A stretch of 64,000 nt of DNA from Gemmatimonas sp. (GTDB lineage: Bacteria; Gemmatimonadota; Gemmatimonadetes; Gemmatimonadales; Gemmatimonadaceae). The DNA lies in NCBI RefSeq assembly GCF_021298855.1, contig NZ_JAJTHI010000002.1:1-64000 (forward strand), given 5' to 3'. The notes beneath the pieces are model-generated. The model saw only the letters and a list, made by a program, of their open reading frames with translations. It had not been told where the DNA came from and did no database searches. Below are positions 17,472 to 25,863 of this stretch, one piece after another; within the stretch, counting starts at the first letter, position 1; each line of letters begins with the position of its first letter. Position numbers and translations under genes: made by a program.

Positions 17472-18623
17472 ATGTCCGCCTCCGACAAAGTGCACCGCTG
17501 GCTCGACCTGCTGGCGTCGCTGCTTTCGCGCCACTACCCCGTGTCCCTTGCCGACTTGCGCCGGGATGTGCCGGGGTACGCCGACGACTCCGTGCAGGAG
17601 GAGAGCCTGCTGCGCACCTTCGAGCGCGACAAGGGAGAGCTGCGCGAGCTCGGCGTGGTGATCGACACCGTTCCCGACGAGAACGGCGTGGGGCGCTACC
17701 AGCTGCGCAAGCAGGACTTCTACCTGCCGTTGCTGCTGGTGTGCGAAGCGCTGCTCCCCAACGAAACCGAGGTGCGGGAGCAGCCGCGACGGGGACGTCC
17801 GGCCGGTCTGTCGGCCGTGCCGTCGCTCGTGCTCACGCCCGACGAGTGTCATGCGCTGCGGCGGGCCGCGGCGCGTATCGTGGCGCTGGGTCACCCCGAG
17901 CTGGCCACCGACGCCACGCGCGCCATGCGCAAGTTGCAGTTCGACCTCGAGGACTTCGTGGCCGAGCTGCCGGCGGCCACGGTGTTGCGTGTGGATGGCG
18001 ACGTCTTCGACGTGCTCACGGAGTCGGTGGCGCTGCGCAAGCGGCTCACGTTCCAGTACCACAGCATGGAGCGCAACGACACGTCCACGCGCACGGTGGA
18101 ACCGTACGGGCTCGTCTTTCTCACCGGTCACTGGTACCTCGTGGCGTTCGATCCGACGGCCAACGGCATGCGGCAATTTCGCGTGAGCCGCATACGCGAG
18201 GCGGTCATGGCGTCGCGACCGCAGCACCCCGACTTCGAGGTGCCCGCCACCTTCGACCTGTCGGCGTACGCCGCCTCGCGGCGTGCCTGGGAGCTGGGCA
18301 GTGGCGAGCAGGAACGCATCATCGTGGCGTTCCGGGGCGACTCGGGGCTGGTGGCGCAGGGGAGCCAGCTGGGTGACGATGCCCCCGAGTGGCCGGGCGA
18401 GTGGTCCGGTGCACTGCCCCCGGCCGACACGCTGTGGCGTGCCTTCAGCGTGCGGCGCCGCGATCCGTTCCTGCGGTGGCTGCTGTCGTTTGCCGGCGAG
18501 GCGCGGCCCGTGGCACCGCCCACCGTGGTGGCGGCGTGGCGCGACCTCCTGGCCGCGACGCGCGCGGCCCAGCTGGACGCTGCGCGCATCACGCCGCTGC
18601 CGACAGCCACGGAGGTGGCATGA
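17472..18623 (+). CDS. WYL-domain transcriptional regulator (PafB-like)
   Basis: A 383-residue regulator: an N-terminal winged-helix segment (about 8-95, with LRTFERDKGELRELGVVID), a central helical linker, and a WYL domain (about 180-250: KRLTFQYHSM, TGHWYLVAFD, FRVSRIREAV), then a WCX-type C-terminal region. The family senses single-stranded DNA or nucleotides through the WYL pocket. Its stop overlaps the ATG of a second WYL gene (ATGA), the same two-gene arrangement as actinobacterial pafB-pafC, which form a DNA-damage activator. No proteasome genes are present here, so the targets are unknown. Confidence 0.75.
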   Translation: MSASDKVHRWLDLLASLLSRHYPVSLADLRRDVPGYADDSVQEESLLRTFERDKGELRELGVVIDTVPDENGVGRYQLRKQDFYLPLLLVCEALLPNETEVREQPRRGRPAGLSAVPSLVLTPDECHALRRAAARIVALGHPELATDATRAMRKLQFDLEDFVAELPAATVLRVDGDVFDVLTESVALRKRLTFQYHSMERNDTSTRTVEPYGLVFLTGHWYLVAFDPTANGMRQFRVSRIREAVMASRPQHPDFEVPATFDLSAYAASRRAWELGSGEQERIIVAFRGDSGLVAQGSQLGDDAPEWPGEWSGALPPADTLWRAFSVRRRDPFLRWLLSFAGEARPVAPPTVVAAWRDLLAATRAAQLDAARITPLPTATEVA

Positions 18624-19585
18624 TTCGCGCCGACGAACGGTTGCAGCGGTTGCTCATGGCCTTTCCGCTCATGGCCGACGAACCCCGGCTCACGCTGGAG
18701 GAGCTGGCGCAGCGGGTGGGTACCGAGGCCAAGGTGCTCACCAGGGATTTCGCGTCGCTCGAACGGTGGGATACGCCCGCCGGCTGGGTAGACACCGTGC
18801 AAGTGTTCATTCAGGGCAGTCAGGCGTCCATGCACTCGTCGCACTTTCGCCGTCCGCAGAAGCTCAACCGCCCCGAGATGCTTGCCCTCGACCTCGGGCT
18901 GGGCATGCTGCAGCGGGAGCTGCCGGTGGACGAGCAGGCGGTCATCACGCAGGCGCGTGCGCATCTGCAGGCCGTGACGGTGCGCCGCGCCGCCAGCGGC
19001 GCCGAGGGACAGCGGCGCGAGGGGACCGTGCAGGCGGAGGGGGCGCCGGAGCCGCAGCTCGCCATGCTGGCCATCCTGCAGACGGCGTTCGAAGCACGTC
19101 TTGTGGTGCAGCTGGAGTACCAGCGCCCCACCGATGCCCAGCCGGGCACGCGGCGCGTGCGCCCGTATGCGCTCGTGCGCGCCGACGCCACGGTGTACAT
19201 GGTGGCGTGGTGCGAGCGCGCCGAGGGGTTGCGCGTGTTTCGCCTCGATCGCGTCACCGGCGCCGTGGCGACGCCCGACGTGTTTCAGGTGCCCGGCGAC
19301 TTCTCACTCGCGCAGGTGCTGCAGCAGGGGCACGTTTTCGCGCGCGATGAGCGGCCGGAGGAAACGCTCGTGGTACGCTACTCACCGCAGGTTGCGCGGT
19401 GGGTGGCCGAGCGCACCGGACGTGCTGTGGCTGCCGACGGGACGCTCGACGTGCCGTATCCGCTGGCCGACGAAGCCTGGGCGGTGCGGCACGTGCTGCA
19501 GTACGGGCCCGACGCCATCGTCCTGTCGCCGGCGAGTCTTCGCGATCGGGTGGTGGCGGTCCTCGACGAACTGCTCGGCGCGTAA
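18620..19585 (+). CDS. WYL-domain transcriptional regulator (PafC-like)
   Basis: A 321-residue protein: N-terminal helix-turn-helix-like region (about 1-60, LTLEELAQRVGTEAKVLTRDFASLERW) and a WYL domain (about 150-230: LVVQLEYQRP, YALVRADATVYMVAW, FRLDRVTGAV), then a WCX-like tail. The start at 18620 gives an ATGA overlap with the upstream paralogue and is preceded by GGAGG, so the pair is translationally coupled and probably works as a heterodimer. It converges on the minus-strand holin-like gene with 15 bp between. Confidence 0.75.
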   Translation: MIRADERLQRLLMAFPLMADEPRLTLEELAQRVGTEAKVLTRDFASLERWDTPAGWVDTVQVFIQGSQASMHSSHFRRPQKLNRPEMLALDLGLGMLQRELPVDEQAVITQARAHLQAVTVRRAASGAEGQRREGTVQAEGAPEPQLAMLAILQTAFEARLVVQLEYQRPTDAQPGTRRVRPYALVRADATVYMVAWCERAEGLRVFRLDRVTGAVATPDVFQVPGDFSLAQVLQQGHVFARDERPEETLVVRYSPQVARWVAERTGRAVAADGTLDVPYPLADEAWAVRHVLQYGPDAIVLSPASLRDRVVAVLDELLGA

Positions 19586-19600
19586 ACGCCCGGCGGCGGG

Positions 19601-19972
19601 TCAATCGTCGTCGCGTTCGCGCGGAATGAGCATCCACCCCAGCACGGTGGCCACGATGCTCACCAGCAACGCGCCCACGAGTGCGGGGCCGAACCCGTCC
19701 ACATGGAAGGGAATGTCGAGGCGCGTGGCCACGGCGCTGGTGATGAGCAGCATGGCGGCATTGAGCACCAGCGCGAACAGCCCCAGCGTGAGGATGAGCA
19801 CCGGGAGCGAGAAGAACTGGAGCACCGGCCGGATGAACGCGTTCATGACACCGAACACGAGCGACAGCCCCAGCAGTCCGGTCGTGCTGCCGGTGTAGCG
19901 AATCCCGTCCACGAACTGCGCCGCGCACCAGAGCGCGAAGGCGTTGATGAGGAGGCGCAGCAGCACATGCAT
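19601..19972 (-). CDS. Phage-holin-family (PF04020-type) small membrane protein
   Basis: A 123-residue protein with four membrane helices, the motif YTGSTTGLLGLSLVFGVMNAFIRPVL and a basic/acidic tail RERDDD. This pattern belongs to the widespread 'phage holin family'/DUF360-like membrane proteins, which are usually chromosomal and not lytic. The role is unknown; cell-envelope association is likely. ATG 19972 is preferred over the upstream GTG (20041), because it begins immediately before helix 1. It is divergent from the PLD gene. Confidence 0.7.
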   Translation of the reverse strand: MHVLLRLLINAFALWCAAQFVDGIRYTGSTTGLLGLSLVFGVMNAFIRPVLQFFSLPVLILTLGLFALVLNAAMLLITSAVATRLDIPFHVDGFGPALVGALLVSIVATVLGWMLIPRERDDD

Positions 19973-20033
19973 GGCATCACGATGCACGCGCGGCGGCGCT
20001 GGCGGAAGTGTGGGGTAACGCACATCGTGCGGC

Positions 20034-21455
20034 GTGACCACCAGTACCGACCTTCACGTGTCGTCGCGGCCGAGTGACGCGCCATCGCGGGCCGTACGCG
20101 CCTGGCGCGCCTATGGCGTGGCGCGCGGGCTCCCCGACGGGGTGCGCGACCCCGGTTTCCGTGCGCTCGTGCAGCAGATCGATGGCAGCCCCGTGCATGT
20201 GTCCCCGCCGGTGCGCCTCCTGGCCGACGGCGAAGCGGCCTTCGCCCGCATGCGGCAGGCCATTGCCACCGCCCGCGAGGAAGTGCTGGTGGAGACGTAC
20301 ATCCTGCGCGATGATCGCCTGGGGGTGAGCGTGCAGCAGGCGCTCATCGACGCGGTCGGCCGTGGCGTGCGCGTGTGCGTGCTGGCCGACGCCGTGGGGT
20401 CCCTGGCCACGCGAGACGACTTCTGGTCGACGCTCGAGAGTGGCGGGGTCGTGGTGCGCCAGTTCCATCGCTTCTGGCATCATCCATTCGACGCATTGCG
20501 CCGTGATCATCGCAAGCTGCTGGTGATCGACCGTACGGTGGGCTTCACCGGGGGCATGAACATCGGCGAGGAATACGGCTCGAGCATCACGCGGCGGCAC
20601 GACGCGTGGCGCGACACCTTCGTGGAGCTGCGCGGGTCGGTGGTGGGGGAGCTGGCGGCGGTGTTTGCCGAGGGGTGGGATCGCGCGCGCGGGCCGGTGC
20701 TGCCCGGACTCGAGTACGTGAGCTGGAGCGAGGGGGCGGCGCACACGCCGGCGAACGCGCAGCGAGTGCGGCATTCGTCACCATCGGCGGTGCGGGCGCT
20801 GCAGGCGCGGTTGCAGTCGGAGTGGCAGCAACGGCTGGGCAAGCAACGGGACCGGCGGCGCGGCCGTCGTGTGCGCCGCAATGCCGAGGCGGCAGCCAGC
20901 GATATGCCCGGGGTGGTGGTGCTCGACCCGCGGCCGGGACGCGGCCAACGGGAAATGCTGACGGTCCTCGTGGCGCTGGCAGGGGCGGCGCGCGAGCGCC
21001 TGTGGATTACCACGCCATACTTCGCCCCCCCCGCCCGCGCCCTCAAGCTGCTCGCCTCGGCGGCGCAGCGCGGCGTGGATGTGCGCCTGCTGCTGCCAGG
21101 CGAGCGCACCGACGTGCCGCTCGTGCGGCACGCCGCGCACGGCGCGTATCAGATGCTGCTGGACCGCGGCGTGCGGGTGTTCGAGTACCAGCGGGCCACG
21201 CTGCATGCCAAGACGCTGGTGGTCGATGGCTATGCGAGTCTGGTCGGCTCGTCGAACCTCGACTTCCGGTCCTTCTGGCTGAATGCCGAATGCAACGTTC
21301 TGCTCTTCGATGACGTCTGCGGCGCCGCCATGGAACGCATCTTCGCCACGGACCTCGAGGGGAGCGTGGAGATCACCTCGGCGGCCTGGCGTGCGCGGAG
21401 CTGGCCGCATCGGATGCTTGACCGTGTGGCGCGGGCGCTACGCTGGGCGCTGTAG
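20034..21455 (+). CDS. Phospholipase D-family protein, cardiolipin synthase-like
   Basis: A 473-residue protein with two HxKxxxxD motifs: His159 in DHRKLLVIDRT (followed by GFTGGMNIG) and His391 in LHAKTLVVDG (followed by SLVGSSNLDFRSF). Both halves carry the conserved Asn, as in ClsA/ClsB-type cardiolipin synthases. There is no N-terminal membrane hairpin, so it resembles the ClsB branch. Residues 270-300 are very basic (GKQRDRRRGRRVRR), suggesting peripheral membrane attachment. It would condense two phosphatidylglycerols or transfer phosphatidyl groups at the inner membrane. GTG start at 20034. Confidence 0.8.
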   Translation: MTTSTDLHVSSRPSDAPSRAVRAWRAYGVARGLPDGVRDPGFRALVQQIDGSPVHVSPPVRLLADGEAAFARMRQAIATAREEVLVETYILRDDRLGVSVQQALIDAVGRGVRVCVLADAVGSLATRDDFWSTLESGGVVVRQFHRFWHHPFDALRRDHRKLLVIDRTVGFTGGMNIGEEYGSSITRRHDAWRDTFVELRGSVVGELAAVFAEGWDRARGPVLPGLEYVSWSEGAAHTPANAQRVRHSSPSAVRALQARLQSEWQQRLGKQRDRRRGRRVRRNAEAAASDMPGVVVLDPRPGRGQREMLTVLVALAGAARERLWITTPYFAPPARALKLLASAAQRGVDVRLLLPGERTDVPLVRHAAHGAYQMLLDRGVRVFEYQRATLHAKTLVVDGYASLVGSSNLDFRSFWLNAECNVLLFDDVCGAAMERIFATDLEGSVEITSAAWRARSWPHRMLDRVARALRWAL

Positions 21456-21560
21456 CGGTCGGCGTTCCAGCTTCCGTACCGTGTCATGACGATGGCGACG
21501 GGGAAACGGTTCCTCATGTCCGTGTGCGGGATTCCCTGACTCCGTGCGGCGTCAACCCCG

Positions 21561-21582
21561 ATAGAGTACGCGGCTACTCTAT
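21561..21582 (+). promoter_or_regulatory. Perfect 8-bp inverted repeat upstream of the Usp gene
   Basis: ATAGAGTA (21561-21568) and TACTCTAT (21575-21582) are exact inverted copies around a 6-bp spacer, in an AT-richer patch about 100 bp before the universal-stress gene. It fits a regulator-binding operator or a short hairpin; no regulator is assigned. Confidence 0.4.
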
Positions 21583-21685
21583 GCGACCCTCTGTCCTGTG
21601 TCGCGTGTGGTGCCGCATCGGAGCCATTGGTGGCGTCCGGTGGCGTCGGCACCTGCCAACGGCGCGGTCTCGCCGGAGGGTTTCC

Positions 21686-22618
21686 ATGTCCGCCATCGCT
21701 CACATCCCCTTGAGTTCCCCAAGCCGAGTCCCGTCGGTGCTGGGCGGCCCGGTGCTGGTCGCCACCGACGGCAACCCGGTCTCACACGAAGCCGTGTTCA
21801 ACGCCGCGCGTCTGGCGGCGTCCGCATTCGGCGGCTCGATCGAGGTGATTGGCGTCTGTGAGCCGATGCCGGGGGTGGCGGCGGGCATGGACGTGCTGCC
21901 GGTGCCGGCGGAGCTCGACGAAGCGCGGCGGGGGGCGATGCGCGATGATCTGCGTCGGTCCGTGAACATCGCCGCGGCCGGCGACCCGTCGTGGCCCATT
22001 CATGTGCTGGTCGGTTCGCCGGCCCGCACGCTGGCGTCGGAGGCCGAGCGGCGGGATGCGGCCCTCATCGTGATGGGCATTGGGCGACACAATCCACTCG
22101 ATCGCCTGTTCGGCACCGAAACCACGCTGGCCACGTTGCGGGAATCGCGGGTGCCCATCCTGGCGGTCGGTCCCAACTTCCCGGCGGTGCCTGCGCGCGC
22201 GGTGGTGGGGCTCGACTTCAGCACGTCCAGCATCCAGGCGGCGCATCTGGCGCTGCGCCTGCTGGCGCCGGGCGGACGACTCACGCTGGTGCATGTGCGC
22301 CCCCGCTTCGAACACCCGAGCGCGGATTGGCAGGCGTGGGACGCGGAGTACGGCCGCACGCTGCCCCCGCTCTTCGCGCAGGTCAGTGGGCAGCTCGAGG
22401 TGCCGGCGGGGATCACGGTGGACACGGTGGCGGTGCGCGGCGATCCGGCGCCGGCGCTGCTGGCCTTCGCCCAGCAGGTGAACGCCGATCTCGTGGCGGT
22501 GGGCACCCAGCGCCACGCGTTCTTCGAACGCCTCGTGGTGGGGTCGGTGGCGACCCGCGTGTTGCGCACCTCGCGCGTGGGCGTGCTGGCGGTGCCGGCG
22601 AAAGAGCGGGAACGCTAG
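21686..22618 (+). CDS. Tandem universal stress protein (UspA x2)
   Basis: A 310-residue cytoplasmic protein made of two Usp domains (about 22-158 and 170-303). Domain 1 ends with the nucleotide-binding pattern MGIGRHNPLDRLFGTETTLATLRESRVPILAV. In domain 2 the equivalent is VGTQRHAFFERLVVGSVATRVLRTSRVGVLAV, both near the GxxGx9GS consensus. Such proteins help survival under starvation, oxidative or respiratory stress. ATG 21686 is chosen because GGAGG precedes it by 7 nt and no earlier start has a ribosome site. Its TAG stop overlaps the TAG of the convergent MlaD gene. Confidence 0.85.
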   Translation: MSAIAHIPLSSPSRVPSVLGGPVLVATDGNPVSHEAVFNAARLAASAFGGSIEVIGVCEPMPGVAAGMDVLPVPAELDEARRGAMRDDLRRSVNIAAAGDPSWPIHVLVGSPARTLASEAERRDAALIVMGIGRHNPLDRLFGTETTLATLRESRVPILAVGPNFPAVPARAVVGLDFSTSSIQAAHLALRLLAPGGRLTLVHVRPRFEHPSADWQAWDAEYGRTLPPLFAQVSGQLEVPAGITVDTVAVRGDPAPALLAFAQQVNADLVAVGTQRHAFFERLVVGSVATRVLRTSRVGVLAVPAKERER

Positions 22619-23628
22619 AAGACCCGCACGTTCACATACCGCCGCGGGTTCTTCTTCACGTCGGCCACCAGGGCGCGCAGCTCGCGCACCAGCGAATCGC
22701 TCTGCTGATACAGCGACGGATCGTTGATGATGAGCCCCATCGTGCCGGTGCGGCTGTTCGCCTTGGCGAAGACCGAATCGGCGCGGGCGACGGCGCGAGA
22801 GAGGTTCGTCTCGGTGCGATCGAGCCGGTCGGTGATGCCCTTGAGATTCTGCGCGGCCTGCACGAGTTCGCGCGCGGCGTTCTGTGAGTTGGCGACGATG
22901 GTTTGCAGTTCCCCGCGACTGGTCGCCGAGTCCACGCGTCCGGCGAAGGCGTCGAGGCGGGCTGCGGCTTCGTTGATGGTGCCGAGTCCGGTCTGCACGT
23001 TCGTGCTGATGCGGTCGAGATTCCTGGATTGCGCGTTCACCGTGCGCGCGAGTTCGGCCGACAGCACCGCGAAGTTGCGAATGCTTTCGCGCAGCTCGCG
23101 CGCGGCGGCGTCGTCGAACGCCACCTGCACCCGTTCGGCCACCTTGGCCACATCGCCGCTGATGCGGCCGGCGACGGCCGTGAGCTGCGCGATATCGGGG
23201 AGCACGGCGCCGGCGATCGTGTCGCTCCCCGCCCGCGCCTCGTCGATGGCGGCGCGCAGGTTGCGGTCGGGGGGCACGCCGTCGCGACTGGTCACGGTGG
23301 CTTGCCATTCGCCGAACAGGCTCGAGGCGGTGAGTAGCACCACGGGGTCCTTGGGCAGCACCACCTCGCGGTCGAGCCCCAGTTGCAGCACGACCCAGTC
23401 GTTGTCGCCGAGGGCGATCTGCTCCACCCGCCCCGCCCGCACCCCGCGAATGACCACGGGATTGCCCAGCGCCACGCCCCCCACATCGCGGGAACGCACG
23501 ATGAGGTGTTTGGTGCGCCCGCCAAGGTCGGCTTGCCTGAGCCACAACGTACCGCCGATGAGCACCACCACCGTGACGAGCACGGTGAGCCCGACGACGA
23601 AATCGCTGGTGCGTTTGCTGGTCGTCAT
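22615..23628 (-). CDS. mlaD: MCE-domain protein, MlaD-like
   Basis: A 337-residue protein: one N-terminal membrane anchor (about 10-32), an MCE domain (about 40-120, with VGGVALGNPVVIRGVRAGRV) and a long helical C-terminal region (about 150-310) predicted to be coiled coil. MCE proteins form hexameric rings that carry lipids between membranes in the Mla/Mce systems. The start overlaps the MlaE gene by 4 bp, so the two are translationally coupled. The C-terminal tail is longer than in E. coli MlaD, as in needle-type MCE proteins. Confidence 0.8.
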   Translation of the reverse strand: MTTSKRTSDFVVGLTVLVTVVVLIGGTLWLRQADLGGRTKHLIVRSRDVGGVALGNPVVIRGVRAGRVEQIALGDNDWVVLQLGLDREVVLPKDPVVLLTASSLFGEWQATVTSRDGVPPDRNLRAAIDEARAGSDTIAGAVLPDIAQLTAVAGRISGDVAKVAERVQVAFDDAAARELRESIRNFAVLSAELARTVNAQSRNLDRISTNVQTGLGTINEAAARLDAFAGRVDSATSRGELQTIVANSQNAARELVQAAQNLKGITDRLDRTETNLSRAVARADSVFAKANSRTGTMGLIINDPSLYQQSDSLVRELRALVADVKKNPRRYVNVRVF

Positions 23629-24413
23629 TTGAGTGTACGGTTGGTGAGCCAGACGAGGGCCCAGAAGGCATCGAGCACGAGGATCATCACGGCGGAAATC
23701 ACCACGGCGCGCGTGGCGCCGCGGCCGACGCCCTGTGCGCCACCCTGCGTGGTGAGCCCGGCCCGGCAGCCGATGAGCGCCACGGCGGCGCCGAAGCTGG
23801 CGGACTTCACCAGGCCGTAGCGCACGTCGAAGCTGGTGAAGAAGATGCGCACGCCCTTGAGGAATTGCGGGGTGGTGATGTCGAGCAGCAGCAGCGAGGC
23901 GGCCCATCCCGATACCAGGCCCACCAGCATGGCCACGCCCACCACGATGGGAAACATGGCCGCTGACGCCAGGACGCGCGGCACCACGAGATGGCTCATG
24001 GGGTCGAAGGTGAGCGTCTCGAGCGCATCGATCTGCTCGGTGACGCGCATGGTGCCCAGTTCGGCCGCGATGTTGGCGCCCACGCGACCGGCGAGCGCGA
24101 GACCGGTGAGCACCGGCGCCAGTTCGAGCGTGACGGTCTTCTGCACCAGCGTGCCCACGAAGTACGGCGGGACGATGTTGCCCACGCTGTAGCTGGCGAG
24201 CAGCGCGAGCACGATCCCGGTGAAAAGCGCGATGAAGATGCCGATGGGGAGCGATTCCACCCCCAGCACGCGCGCGTGCGTGGAGAATTCGGGGCCCCAG
24301 CTGCGGACGTCGCGGCTGGCGCGGGCCACTTCGAGGACGAAGTGCGTGCCCGTGCCGATCGGCTCGACGAGTGCGCGCGCGGTGCGCCCGACAGCGCTCA
24401 CCTGCCTCCTCAT
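23625..24413 (-). CDS. mlaE: MlaE-family ABC lipid-transport permease
   Basis: A 262-residue permease with five or six hydrophobic segments and the family signatures ESLPIGIFIALFTGIVLALL, LTGLALAGRVGANIAAELG and EQIDALETL. Together with MlaD it would form the inner-membrane core of a lipid ABC transporter. The MlaF ATPase normally encoded beside it is not found in this window. ATG 24413 gives a 4-bp overlap with the upstream DUF4010 gene; GTG 24422 is an alternative three codons earlier. Confidence 0.85.
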   Translation of the reverse strand: MRRQVSAVGRTARALVEPIGTGTHFVLEVARASRDVRSWGPEFSTHARVLGVESLPIGIFIALFTGIVLALLASYSVGNIVPPYFVGTLVQKTVTLELAPVLTGLALAGRVGANIAAELGTMRVTEQIDALETLTFDPMSHLVVPRVLASAAMFPIVVGVAMLVGLVSGWAASLLLLDITTPQFLKGVRIFFTSFDVRYGLVKSASFGAAVALIGCRAGLTTQGGAQGVGRGATRAVVISAVMILVLDAFWALVWLTNRTLK

Positions 24414-25717
24414 CGCGGCCACCCCAGTGCGAGGCCGGCGGCGCTCCCTACCGCGAGCATTGCCAGTCCGCCGGCGGCGTGCCGCCGATACCGCGGCTCA
24501 CCAATGGCGAGCACGAGCCCGCACTTGAGCGCCGTGTTGGAGAGCACCCCCACCCCCACGGCGACCGCGGCCATGGGCACCGCGTCGGGGGACGCGGCGT
24601 AGCGGGTCATGGAGAGCGTGAGGGCATCCATGTCGGTGAGGCCGAGCACGGTGGCCGACGCGAGCAGGCCGGTGTCGCCGGCGTGCTGCTGGATCCAGGC
24701 CAGCGCGAACAGCACCAGCTGAAACGCCACGGCCATTTGCAGCGACGAGGTGAGCCCCAGGGGATTCTGACCGAGCCCGTTGGCGGAGCGCGGTCCGGCA
24801 GCGGGCCGTTCGGCGGACGGGGTTCCCGCAGGGCGCGTATCGCGCTCGCGCCAGAGCACGAAGCCGATGAGGAGAAGCCCGGCGAGGAGGACCGGGCCCA
24901 GCACGGGCAGGAGCGCGAGCGCCAGCGGGGGGCGGAGCATGGTGGTCACCACGAGCAACCGCGGAATGAGCACCGTGCAGGCGGCGACCACGCCCAGGGC
25001 GAGTGGCAGGGCGAGCGCCGGCTCCTCCCGACTGCGCCGGCTGAAGTTGAGGGCGACGGCGGTGCTGGACACAAAGCCGCCGACGAGTCCGGTGACGGCG
25101 AGGCCGCGGGTTTCGCCGATCAGCCGGCGCGTGATGTAGCCGGCAAAGTTGAGGGCAGAGAAGATGAGGACGACCGTCCACAGCTGTCGCGGCCGAAAGG
25201 CCTGATAGGGGCCGTAGCCCCCGTCGGGGAGGACCGGCAGCACGACGAGCGCCAGCACGGCGAAGAGCAGGGCGGCGCGCATCTCCGTGGCATCCACCCG
25301 TTGGAGTGTCTGCTGGAGACGGGTCTTTTCGGCGAGCAGGACTACGGTGATCACCCCGACGGCAGCGGCGGGGGTGCGCATGCCGAGTCCGGCCGTGAGT
25401 CCGAGGGCGACGACCAGAACGGCGGCCACCTCGGTGGTGCCATCGGTGGTGGTGCCGGGCCGGCGCATGGTGGCCCAGTACGCCACGATGGGCAGGAGCA
25501 CCCCGCCGGCGGCAATGACGGTGGCGAGGGCCGGATACCCGAGTCGCACCAGCCACCCGGCGAACCCGCCGATGGTGCCGAGCAGGGCGAACGTGCGCGC
25601 CCCGGCGAACCGGCCGTCGGGCCCGTCGGTGTGCCCCGTCCACTCGCGCTGCACCCCCACGGCGAGGCCCACGAGTGCGGCCACCAGGAGGTCGAACGCC
25701 ACGGAGAGATCAAGCAT
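24410..25717 (-). CDS. MgtC/SapB-DUF4010 membrane protein
   Basis: A 435-residue polytopic protein. Residues 5-140 form an MgtC/SapB-type N-terminal domain (LLVAALVGLAVGVQREWTG, ARTFALLGTIGGFAGW). The rest matches the DUF4010 pattern, with LRPRQLWTVVLIFSALNFAGYI and GGFVSSTAVALNFSRRS. The function is unknown; relatives are linked to Mg2+ or membrane homeostasis. ATG 25717 starts at the first helix. The gene is first of a three-gene overlapping unit with mlaE and mlaD, so a role in envelope lipid balance is plausible but unproved. Upstream it is divergent from the ArsR-methyltransferase gene. Confidence 0.75.
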   Translation of the reverse strand: MLDLSVAFDLLVAALVGLAVGVQREWTGHTDGPDGRFAGARTFALLGTIGGFAGWLVRLGYPALATVIAAGGVLLPIVAYWATMRRPGTTTDGTTEVAAVLVVALGLTAGLGMRTPAAAVGVITVVLLAEKTRLQQTLQRVDATEMRAALLFAVLALVVLPVLPDGGYGPYQAFRPRQLWTVVLIFSALNFAGYITRRLIGETRGLAVTGLVGGFVSSTAVALNFSRRSREEPALALPLALGVVAACTVLIPRLLVVTTMLRPPLALALLPVLGPVLLAGLLLIGFVLWRERDTRPAGTPSAERPAAGPRSANGLGQNPLGLTSSLQMAVAFQLVLFALAWIQQHAGDTGLLASATVLGLTDMDALTLSMTRYAASPDAVPMAAVAVGVGVLSNTALKCGLVLAIGEPRYRRHAAGGLAMLAVGSAAGLALGWPR

Positions 25718-25836
25718 CGAGAACAATGGTACAGCGCGGGGGGCGGAGTGCGGAGAGGGAAAACCGCACAAGGGCAGGGGATACGGTGCGGGAAACGGGG
25801 TGGGTGCAGGGTTTTCGGGGGCTGGACTATCCAATC

Positions 25837-25857
25837 ATCCGGATATCCGGATATGTT
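25837..25857 (+). promoter_or_regulatory. Operator palindrome overlapping a -10 box (SahR-like)
   Basis: A perfect 16-bp palindrome ATCCGGATATCCGGAT (25837-25852) abuts the -10 box TATGTT (25852-25857), which ends 6 nt before the ATG at 25864. Binding here would block the promoter, a typical arrangement for an autorepressed ArsR-family gene. No second copy precedes ahcY, so both genes probably share this promoter. Confidence 0.6.
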
Positions 25858-25863
25858 TCTCGG

